From contig CAMYNC010000053.1 of the NCBI GenBank assembly GCA_947259685.1, positions 1-28,819 of the forward strand: DNA of 28,819 bases, given 5' to 3'. The notes under the pieces are model-generated. The model made no database searches. It saw nothing but the letters and a program-made list of their open reading frames with translations, and was not told the origin of the DNA. Below are positions 21,579-27,534 of the stretch, piece by piece. A program made the translations under genes and the position numbers. Position 1 is the first letter of the stretch, and each line of letters begins with the position of its first letter. This DNA is from an uncultured Desulfuromonadales bacterium (GTDB taxonomy: Bacteria > Desulfobacterota > Desulfuromonadia > Desulfuromonadales > Geopsychrobacteraceae).

Positions 21579-22370
21579 TCAACTGAGGATGACAAAGCCA
21601 AGTTGCCGCCCGGTTGTACCCTGATCCCGCCGGTAGGAGAACAGCAACTCGGGATGACAGCAGGTACACTCTTTGGCAACTTCAATTTTTTTCGTTTCCA
21701 GACCGATCTGCTCCAATTGCAGCTGACAGCTCAGCGCCAGATCGAGCTGCCAATGACCAAGACTGACCTCTGTGGAAATTTCTTTCCAAAAGCCGCTGCC
21801 GTTGCGGAAGGCATCGCGCACCGGCCGATCAACTTCATATTTATGAGCACCGATTCCAGGACCGACGGCAGCAGACAGCTGCGCAGGTTGGAGGTCGAAA
21901 TTCCTGCAAATAGTTGTCACCACCTTCCCCAGGATGCCGTTCGCAGCACCGCGCCAGCCGACATGGACGGCAGCCGCGACCTTGCCGTCTGCGCTCCAGA
22001 GCAGCACGGGAAAACAATCGGCGACCAAAACACCGATCATGATGCCGGGTTGGTTGGTAACAATTGCATCAACCTCTACAGATAAAAAGTGGCTCAGGTC
22101 GGGATTGGGTTCGTCAATCAACAACAAATCGTTGCCGTGCACCTGTTTAACGGTCAACAGCTGATGCGGTGGCAAGTCAAAGCTACGGCTGAAGGTCGAG
22201 CGGTTACCCTCAACATGCGGCAGTAAATCATCGGTATTCAGGCCCAGGTTCAAAGAATTATAAGGCGCACGACTGACACCACCATTGCGGGTGCTGAATC
22301 CGGCAACCAGACCTTGTGCCACTGCGACAGGTTGCAGGTAAGATATTTTTCCTTTGCGGACAAGCTTCAT
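21579..22370 (-). CDS. pgeF: Peptidoglycan editing factor PgeF (YfiH/laccase-domain family)
   Basis: A 263-residue protein of the YfiH/DUF152 family, full length. Family members remove L-Ser wrongly inserted into UDP-MurNAc peptides; older annotations call them polyphenol oxidase or multicopper oxidase. The motifs are in order: GFSTRNGGVS, LNLGLNTDD, TVKQVHGND, VLVADCFPVLL, AAVHVGWRGAANGI, VGPGIGAHKYEV and CTCCHPELLFSYRRDQGTTGRQ. The Cys and His residues of the zinc site are present. A GGAG Shine-Dalgarno lies eight bases upstream of the ATG. In many bacteria this gene directly follows rluD; here a MITE-like element separates the two. Confidence 0.93.
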   Translation of the reverse strand: MKLVRKGKISYLQPVAVAQGLVAGFSTRNGGVSRAPYNSLNLGLNTDDLLPHVEGNRSTFSRSFDLPPHQLLTVKQVHGNDLLLIDEPNPDLSHFLSVEVDAIVTNQPGIMIGVLVADCFPVLLWSADGKVAAAVHVGWRGAANGILGKVVTTICRNFDLQPAQLSAAVGPGIGAHKYEVDRPVRDAFRNGSGFWKEISTEVSLGHWQLDLALSCQLQLEQIGLETKKIEVAKECTCCHPELLFSYRRDQGTTGRQLGFVILS

Positions 22371-22398
22371 GCGATGACTCCATCTGTCTGCGACCCGC

Positions 22399-22564
22399 TA
22401 GGAGGCTGTCCGAGAATAAGGGCCGAAGCGAAAATCCAGAAGTTTGAGAACAGATTTCGGGTCGTTTGAGAGCTCATAGCTGTAGCTATGGGCCGAAAAG
22501 GAGTCGAAATATGGGCCAAACAGCTGGGTTTGCAGCCGGTCTCTAATTGTCGGACAGCCTCCTA
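22399..22564. mobile_element. MITE-like element with 15-bp terminal inverted repeats bounded by TA (type 2)
   Basis: taggaggctgtccga (22399-22413) is repeated in perfect inverse orientation at 22550-22564. The outermost TA on both sides looks like the TA target duplication of the IS630/Tc1 group. The 166-base interior has no coding frame; it contains the small palindrome catagctgtagctatg. It lies between rluD and pgeF, and the rluD stop codon TAG is formed by its outer end. Its ends are unrelated to those of the element at 17930. Confidence 0.7.
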
Positions 22565-23449
22565 AGCCGGCGATGCAGAATATTTTTCATCCAAATAGTC
22601 GATGACTGAGCGAAACGGCTGCGGCAGTTCACTGCGAAACTCAAGATATTCACCCGACAGCGGATGCACAAAGCCCAGCAGCTGTGCGTGCAACGCCTGG
22701 CCCTTAAACTGTTCGACCAGGCTGCGCAAATGCAGATCCTGCAAACGGTTGATGCGGACCCGCTGACTATATAAGGGATCAGCCACTATCGGCAGATTCA
22801 TTTCTGACAGATGCACACGGATCTGATGGGTGCGGCCGGTTTCCAACGATAATTCCAACAATGTTAATCGATCAAGATCATAACTTTTGAGCCGCTGCCA
22901 ATGGGTGACTGCGCGTTTGCTCTGGCGGGCTTTGCTGCTCATTTTTTTGCGCTGCACAGGGTGCCGGCCAAGCGGCTGATCGATGGTCCCGCTTTGATCG
23001 GTTTTGGTGGCCACCAGCACCCCCGAGGTATCCTTATCTATACGGTGCACAATACCGGGACGCAATTCGCCACCGATTCCAGCCAGGTCGTGGCAGTGGT
23101 ACAGCAATGCGTTAACCAGTGTACCATGTGCATGACCGGCGGCGGGATGTACCACCATTCCGGCTGTCTTGTCAACCACGATCAGGTGCTGATCTTCGTA
23201 CAGAATATTTAAGGGGATGGCTTCGGGGACAGCCTCTACCGGCTCAGGATCAGGCAAACTAACCGCGATGGTTTCGCCGCCTTTTAATTTCAGCCCCGGT
23301 TTGACGGGATCTCCGGCCAGCAGAACCTGACCGTTGGTGATCAGTTTTTTCAGTTGTGAACGGCTTAATTCAGGCAGGCATTCAGCCAAAAAGCAGTCGA
23401 GCCGCTCGGGGGAGCGCTCTTCGGGAAATGCGAATTGGGCAAACTCCAT
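22562..23449 (-). CDS. rluD: RluD-family pseudouridine synthase lacking part of the catalytic domain
   Basis: A 295-residue homologue of the 23S rRNA pseudouridine synthase RluD, which modifies helix 69. The N-terminal S4 domain (RLDCFLAECLPELSRSQLKKLI) and the catalytic motif HRIDKDTSG with D138 are intact, as are GRHPVQRKKMS and the RTHQIRVH motif. However, after VLVATKTD (to D151) the sequence jumps to QSGTIDQPLG. Homologues have about 30 more residues here, forming a helix and a strand with the conserved active-site Tyr (motif IIa, K/R-x-Y-x-A). The codons around 22985-23000 confirm an in-frame gap. The enzyme may be inactive. It starts directly after the TAA of the upstream small gene. 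Confidence 0.88.
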   Translation of the reverse strand: MEFAQFAFPEERSPERLDCFLAECLPELSRSQLKKLITNGQVLLAGDPVKPGLKLKGGETIAVSLPDPEPVEAVPEAIPLNILYEDQHLIVVDKTAGMVVHPAAGHAHGTLVNALLYHCHDLAGIGGELRPGIVHRIDKDTSGVLVATKTDQSGTIDQPLGRHPVQRKKMSSKARQSKRAVTHWQRLKSYDLDRLTLLELSLETGRTHQIRVHLSEMNLPIVADPLYSQRVRINRLQDLHLRSLVEQFKGQALHAQLLGFVHPLSGEYLEFRSELPQPFRSVIDYLDEKYSASPA

Positions 23450-23719
23450 TTACCAGATGGAACTTTCAATTTTGCCAGCCTGTTTGATCATCACATCAAC
23501 AATGGCGCGCTCGTAAAGGTGTTCACGATTTGGCATCTCAGGCGACACCCGGGAATAGAAGTGCTCGCGGCCTTCTTCCAATTCATCGGTCATCAGGTCA
23601 AAGATACTGTCGCTCTTGATCCCCTCATTGACTTTATCCTGATTGTACAGGGCGATATCTGACACAATCGCCCGGGCCAGTCGAAATGCCAGATCAGGAT
23701 TTTCTACCAGTCTTGCCAT
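23450..23719 (-). CDS. Small uncharacterised protein, conserved in appearance (89 aa)
   Basis: I chose ATG 23719, which has GGAGG eight bases upstream; GTG 23734 is the longer alternative. The protein reads MARLVENPDLAFRLARAIVS then DIALYNQDKVNEGI, and is acidic, helical and without Cys, signal peptide or membrane segment. It resembles a small hypothetical protein family that I associate with Geobacter-type genomes, but I know no function. The stop codon TAA is immediately followed by the rluD ATG, so the two are translationally coupled; this is the best hint of a link to RNA or translation. Confidence 0.75.
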   Translation of the reverse strand: MARLVENPDLAFRLARAIVSDIALYNQDKVNEGIKSDSIFDLMTDELEEGREHFYSRVSPEMPNREHLYERAIVDVMIKQAGKIESSIW

Positions 23720-23783
23720 AATTTCAGCCTCCACTCCCGAGGAGAGAATTGTTGTTAAGAATGCCGAGCTAAACCGACATTCA

Positions 23784-23812
23784 ACTTTATTAATCTTTCT
23801 TCAAAAAAGCAA
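23784..23812 (-). promoter_or_regulatory. Weak promoter candidate for the small gene-rluD-pgeF unit
   Basis: On the reverse strand TTGCTT (23812-23807) and TAAAGT (23789-23784) are 17 bases apart, about 65 bases before ATG 23719. Each box matches the consensus at about four of six positions. Confidence 0.33.
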
Positions 23813-23868
23813 GTTATATTCTTCACTTCGTCAAAACTGCAGCGTGAATATTTCAGCCGCGATCCGCC

Positions 23869-24609
23869 TCAAGCCAGGATTTCTTGTAAATAGGTCTGCA
23901 GAACCGCATGATCGCCGCGATTTGGGCAGGGCCAGCTGGGTCCTTCGCGCTGCACAATCCAAGTATCGACCAGAAAGGTCGACATGCCGACGGCGGCGGC
24001 AGCCAGATCGTGCTGGGTGTCGTTGCCGACCATCAGACATTGCTCAGGGGCCAACTGTAGCCGCTCGGCAATCTCCCTAAAGTAACCGGCATGGGGTTTA
24101 CAGAAACAGCTGTTTTCAAAACTGGTCAGGTAGCTGAAAAACTGCTCTTCAAGTTCTCCCCACGCAAGCCTGGCGTCGATCATAAACTTTGGAAACACCG
24201 GGTTGGTCGCCAACACCAGCGGCACTCCTTTGCGGCGGCATTCCTCGACGATAGTCCGGGCTAAAGGAATCGGCTTGACCAGCGGGCGTAGTTCATCGAT
24301 TCTTTCGCGCCGGTATTGCTCAAAACGTTCGCGCAACAACGTCTCGGGAACCGCCAGGCGTTCGTGCAGGGTGGCAAAAACCCGCTTTTCGTTGGTTTCT
24401 ATGCCATTGCCGTCGGCCTGGATCAGCATCCGGATACTGCCCAGCATCGCCTGCTGAAATTTCTGCGGTTTGACCAGGTCAGCACAACAGGCGGCCAGAC
24501 CATTGATATACCGTGGGATAAACTCCGCCATCTGCACGCGCAACAGAGTTCCATCCAGATCAAATAACACAGCGCGAAGCTGCGTCTGGTTTCCTAAATG
24601 ATTGCTCAC
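23869..24609 (-). CDS. HAD-superfamily hydrolase, phosphatase type
   Basis: A HAD hydrolase of 246 residues with all four motifs: VLFDLDGTLL (nucleophile and acid/base Asp pair), VLATNP (motif II Thr), the Lys in CFCKPHAGYF (motif III), and VGNDTQHDLAAA (motif IV acidic pair). A helical cap is inserted between motifs I and II, as in subclass I enzymes such as phosphoglycolate phosphatase. The substrate is not identifiable. Start codons are GTGs near the N-terminus; 24609 has GAGG six bases upstream, while 24621 and 24612 are alternatives. It is divergent from the XRE-cupin regulator and is followed by a 149-base gap before the small gene. Confidence 0.85.
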   Translation of the reverse strand: MSNHLGNQTQLRAVLFDLDGTLLRVQMAEFIPRYINGLAACCADLVKPQKFQQAMLGSIRMLIQADGNGIETNEKRVFATLHERLAVPETLLRERFEQYRRERIDELRPLVKPIPLARTIVEECRRKGVPLVLATNPVFPKFMIDARLAWGELEEQFFSYLTSFENSCFCKPHAGYFREIAERLQLAPEQCLMVGNDTQHDLAAAAVGMSTFLVDTWIVQREGPSWPCPNRGDHAVLQTYLQEILA

Positions 24610-24714
24610 CACAAACCTCACCGGAGCCTAGAAATATGCCGGTAAAAATACCAACAGCCCCTGTTCTAACATAGCTATCCCTGCGATTCCAGTTTCCTCT
24701 CAAATTGTAAACAC

Positions 24715-24743
24715 TTGACTGTTCAGCTATTCAAAGTTAAAAA
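24715..24743 (+). promoter_or_regulatory. Sigma-70 promoter candidate for the XRE-cupin gene
   Basis: TTGACT (24715-24720) is followed, 17 bases later, by TAAAAA (24738-24743), about 35 bases before the ATG. The -35 matches at five positions, the -10 at four. Confidence 0.5.
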
Positions 24744-24776
24744 TTGTTCCAGCATATCTAACTTGAAAGGACCCCC

Positions 24777-25370
24777 ATGGATGAGTTCAGAGCTGAAGTA
24801 AGAGAACTGCAGATCGGTCCGCAGATACGTCAACTGCGGCAGGACCGGCGTATGACCCTGCAGGACTTGTCAAAGGAGACAGAACTCTCCAAGCCACTCT
24901 TGTCCCAAATCGAAAACGAGCAGGTGATTCCACCACTGGCGACGCTGCTGCGAATTGCCAAAGCCCTCAATGTCCCCTTGCAGACTTTCTTTGAAGAAGA
25001 GGACAACACCCAGAAGTGCCTGGTGGTGCGCGCCGGAGACTCAAACCTGTTAAATCGTCGTCCAAGTCACGGGGGGCCACCGCAACCCTACCTTTACCAT
25101 TCCCTGGCCTACGGCAAAAAGCACAAGCATATGGAACCCTTTCTGGTTGAGTTCGATCCAAACCAGACCGCCAAAGCTCAATCGGTGCAGCACGCCGGCG
25201 AAGAGTTTCTCTATGTTCTCGAAGGCCACATAGAACTGCTCCATGGCGCTGAACAGTACATTCTTCAGCCCGGCGATTCTGTCTACTGGGATTCCAACGA
25301 ACCGCACAGCCTCAAGGCTCTGGGAGAACATACCGCCCGTGGCATTGCCGTTCTCTACACTCGAAATTAG
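24777..25370 (+). CDS. XRE-family regulator with C-terminal cupin domain
   Basis: A 197-residue transcription regulator. Residues 16 to 70 are an HTH_3 (Xre/Cro) domain: IGPQIRQLRQDRRMTLQDLS, then SKPLLSQIENEQVIPPLATL. Residues 125 to 195 are a cupin barrel: QHAGEEFLYVLEGHIELLHG, then ILQPGDSVYWDSNEPHSLKA, with the His and Glu residues that usually bind a metal or small ligand. Such proteins (SutR/PuuR-like) sense metabolites and often act on amine, sulfur or amino-acid genes. The ATG has AAAGGA five bases upstream. It is divergent from the HAD gene and followed by elbB after 102 bases with its own promoter candidate. Its target is unknown; autoregulation is plausible. Confidence 0.9.
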   Translation: MDEFRAEVRELQIGPQIRQLRQDRRMTLQDLSKETELSKPLLSQIENEQVIPPLATLLRIAKALNVPLQTFFEEEDNTQKCLVVRAGDSNLLNRRPSHGGPPQPYLYHSLAYGKKHKHMEPFLVEFDPNQTAKAQSVQHAGEEFLYVLEGHIELLHGAEQYILQPGDSVYWDSNEPHSLKALGEHTARGIAVLYTRN

Positions 25371-25414
25371 CGGCTGAGGAAATTTCTACGCGGCAGGGTC
25401 ACTGTGCTGAAATC

Positions 25415-25423
25415 TGCTATATT
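25415..25423 (+). promoter_or_regulatory. Extended -10 promoter candidate for elbB
   Basis: TGC-TATATT is an extended -10 element about 50 bases before the elbB start; no clear -35 is seen at 17 bases upstream, as is common for extended -10 promoters. Confidence 0.4.
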
Positions 25424-25472
25424 TGAACTCTGATTTAACAGCTCAGGATTCTTTTTAACTCAGGAGGCTCTC

Positions 25473-26132
25473 ATGGCAAAAGTTGGCGTTATTCTTTCAG
25501 GCTGTGGCGTTTACGACGGTAGCGAAATTCACGAAGCGGTTATCACCCTGCTGGCTCTAGACCGGGCTGGCGCCGAAGCGGTCTGCATGGCCCCGGACAT
25601 GCAACAGGCGGTCGTTAACCACTTGACCGGCGAAACCGTAGATGGGGCGGTACGTAATGTCCTTGAAGAATCTGCCCGAATCGCCCGTGGAAATATTTCC
25701 GATATTGCTAAAATCAAGGCGACCGACCTTGACGCCCTGATCTTACCCGGTGGGTTCGGTGCCGCGAAAAATCTCTGCGATTTTGCCTTTAAAGGGGCAG
25801 ATTGCGAAGTCCATCCCGAGGTCGCCCGCCTGGTTCGGGAGATTGTCGCCGCAAAAAAACCCTTGGCCGCCGTCTGCATTGCCCCAGCCCTGATCTCCAA
25901 AGTCCTCGGCGATGATCAGTTGGCCCACCAGCTGACGATCGGCAATGATGCAGGGACCGCCGAAGCGCTGACCGCCATGGGCAGCAGCCATGTCGACTGC
26001 CCGGTACGCGAATTTATTATCGACAAGCAGAACAAGTTGGTCTCTTCGCCGGCCTACATGCTGGCCGGCAACATCAGCGAGGCGGCAGAAGGGATTGAAA
26101 AAACCGTCAATACCATCCTGGAAATGATCTGA
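25473..26132 (+). CDS. elbB: ElbB, DJ-1/PfpI-family glyoxalase-like protein
   Basis: A 219-residue ElbB of full length. The N-terminus VGVILSGCGVYDGSEIHEAV is nearly diagnostic, followed by NHLTGE, RNVLEESARIARG and LILPGGFGAAKNLCDF. The nucleophilic elbow carries C135 in AAVCIAPALI, and TPAYMLA-like PAYMLAGNISEAA near the end. The family has the DJ-1/PfpI class I amidotransferase-like fold; E. coli ElbB has glyoxalase III activity with glyoxal and was earlier linked to isoprenoid synthesis. The protein is cytoplasmic. A CAGGAGG Shine-Dalgarno precedes the ATG. It lies 91 bases upstream of the rubredoxin gene. Confidence 0.93.
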   Translation: MAKVGVILSGCGVYDGSEIHEAVITLLALDRAGAEAVCMAPDMQQAVVNHLTGETVDGAVRNVLEESARIARGNISDIAKIKATDLDALILPGGFGAAKNLCDFAFKGADCEVHPEVARLVREIVAAKKPLAAVCIAPALISKVLGDDQLAHQLTIGNDAGTAEALTAMGSSHVDCPVREFIIDKQNKLVSSPAYMLAGNISEAAEGIEKTVNTILEMI

Positions 26133-26164
26133 GCCGCGAAGCGGAACAAAGTTCATTACCAGAC

Positions 26165-26193
26165 TTGTCATATTTTCGCCGTTTTGCTATGGT
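26165..26193 (+). promoter_or_regulatory. Sigma-70 promoter candidate for rubredoxin
   Basis: TTGTCA (26165-26170, five of six) and TATGGT (26188-26193, four of six) with exactly 17 bases between, 31 bases before the rubredoxin ATG. Together with the terminator at 26412 this makes rubredoxin a likely single-gene transcript. Confidence 0.58.
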
Positions 26194-26223
26194 CGCTGAA
26201 AAATTTTCCTTAAGGAGGTCCCG

Positions 26224-26382
26224 ATGGACAAGTACCGCTGCATTATTTGTGATTATGTTTACGACCCGGCACTGGGTGACCCTGACCACGGAATTGCTCC
26301 GGGCACCAAATTCGAAGATATTCCCGACGAGTGGTGCTGCCCGCTCTGCGGGGTTGATAAGAGCAACTTTGAACCGGCCTAA
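26224..26382 (+). CDS. Rubredoxin
   Basis: A 52-residue rubredoxin, a small one-electron carrier with one iron held by four cysteines, typical of anaerobes, where it feeds oxygen- and superoxide-reducing enzymes. The two metal-binding pairs are C6-x2-C9 ([15 protein letters not shown]) and C39-x2-C42 (CCPLCG). [15 protein letters not shown] between them is standard. Two details differ from most family members: D10 replaces the Gly after the first pair, and an extra cysteine, C38, stands between W37 and the ligand C39, where Val is usual. TAAGGAGGT gives an excellent ribosome binding site. It is flanked by its own promoter candidate and a strong terminator. Confidence 0.96.
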   Translation: MDKYRCIICDYVYDPALGDPDHGIAPGTKFEDIPDEWCCPLCGVDKSNFEPA

Positions 26383-26411
26383 GTTTTCATCCCGCCGTTC
26401 AGCAGTCTATG

Positions 26412-26451
26412 GCCTGACCGACAGCGATGTTGGTCGGGCTTTTTCATTTTT
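26412..26451 (+). terminator. Strong intrinsic terminator after rubredoxin
   Basis: A stem of twelve pairs, two of them G-T (gcctgaccgaca against tgttggtcgggc), closes on a gcga tetraloop at 26424-26427 and is followed by tttttcattttt. It lies 30 bases after the rubredoxin stop. Confidence 0.9.
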
Positions 26452-26567
26452 ATCGTTTTCGCAGGGGGTAAGATCAAAAGACAGCAGCGCGGAATCGGCT
26501 TTGGTGATTTTATAGTCCTTGCGGGGCAGGCTATTTTAATAAACAGGCAAAAAGGACCTCAAGCGGC

Positions 26568-27446
26568 ATGACAAAACCTCAGGACCGTAAACCCGATTGG
26601 TTAAAAGTTCGCTTCCCGGCAGGCAAAAACTACTCCCGGATCGATCGCTACCACCGCCAGCAGGGGCTGAATTCGGTTTGCCGGAGTGCCGCCTGCCCTA
26701 ACCAGGGTGAATGCTGGAGCAAAGGCACGGCAACCTTCATGATCCTCGGTAACAGCTGTAGCCGTCATTGTCGCTTCTGCAATGTGGCCAGTGAACAGCT
26801 GCAGCCGCCCGATCCTGCCGAGCCGGCAAAGGTCGCCAAGGCGATCGCTGAGTTGCAGTTGAAGCACGCGGTGATTACCGCAGTCACTCGCGATGACCTT
26901 GCGGATGGCGGGGCAAGCCAGTTTGTTGCCTTAGTGCATGAGATCCGCCGACAGTCCTGCAACTGCCGGATTGAACTGCTGATCTCCGATCTGCAGGGAA
27001 ACTGGGATGCTCTTAAGCAGATAACCAGTGCACAGCCGGACATTCTTGGCCATAACATGGAAACTGTGCCGCGGCTCTATGCCGCAGTCCGTCCTGGGGC
27101 TGACTATCAGCGGTCCTTGCAGCTCCTGCGTGAAGCGCGTTTGCAGGCCCCTGGAATCCTGACCAAATCGGGCCTGATGCTCGGCATGGGAGAAAGCCGA
27201 AATGAGATCCACCAGGTCATGCAGGATCTGCGCGACCACGACTGTCAATTATTGACCCTGGGGCAGTATCTGGCGCCGACCAAAAAACATTATCCGGTTG
27301 ACCGCTATGTCCGGCCGGAAGAATTCGTCGAACTTGCTGCAGAAGGCCAGCAACTTGGGTTTGTACATGTGGAGGCGGGACCGCTGGTGCGGTCATCTTA
27401 CCACGCCGAAGAGCAGTTTTTGGCCAGCCAAAAGGGGCCGGATTGA
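26568..27446 (+). CDS. lipA: Lipoyl synthase
   Basis: A 292-residue LipA of normal length. This radical SAM enzyme inserts two sulfur atoms into protein-bound octanoyl groups to make the lipoyl cofactor of 2-oxoacid dehydrogenases and the glycine cleavage system. The auxiliary cluster cysteines are C38, C43 and C49 (C-x4-C-x5-C in CRSAACPNQGEC), the radical SAM cluster cysteines are C64, C68 and C71 (CSRHCRFC), and the C-terminal RSSYHAE carries the conserved serine that binds the auxiliary cluster. AAGGACC lies upstream of the ATG at a somewhat long distance. It follows the rubredoxin terminator, so it has its own promoter in 26452-26567, not clearly visible. lipB and the dehydrogenase genes are not in the window. 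Confidence 0.96.
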   Translation: MTKPQDRKPDWLKVRFPAGKNYSRIDRYHRQQGLNSVCRSAACPNQGECWSKGTATFMILGNSCSRHCRFCNVASEQLQPPDPAEPAKVAKAIAELQLKHAVITAVTRDDLADGGASQFVALVHEIRRQSCNCRIELLISDLQGNWDALKQITSAQPDILGHNMETVPRLYAAVRPGADYQRSLQLLREARLQAPGILTKSGLMLGMGESRNEIHQVMQDLRDHDCQLLTLGQYLAPTKKHYPVDRYVRPEEFVELAAEGQQLGFVHVEAGPLVRSSYHAEEQFLASQKGPD

Positions 27447-27477
27447 GGGATTCGATGGACACTGGGCAAAAACAAAA

Positions 27478-27509
27478 CCCGCCTTGATGCTTTACAGCAC
27501 CAAGACGGG
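27478..27509. terminator. Hairpin downstream of lipA, T-tract on the reverse strand
   Basis: cccgccttgatgct pairs with agcaccaagacggg around a ttac loop with two mismatches. On the reverse strand it is followed by TTTTGTTTTTG, so it has intrinsic-terminator form in that direction; on the forward strand there is no T-tract. It may stop antisense transcripts from the insertion sequence and mark the lipA mRNA end. Confidence 0.5.
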
Positions 27510-27534
27510 CGAAGAAGGCTAAGAGGTTTATTAT

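Noticed and set aside
26165..26515. 116-codon forward frame covering the rubredoxin gene in another frame
   Set aside because: Rubredoxin at 26224-26382 has perfect motifs, ribosome binding site, promoter and terminator; the other frame runs through its promoter and terminator and resembles nothing.
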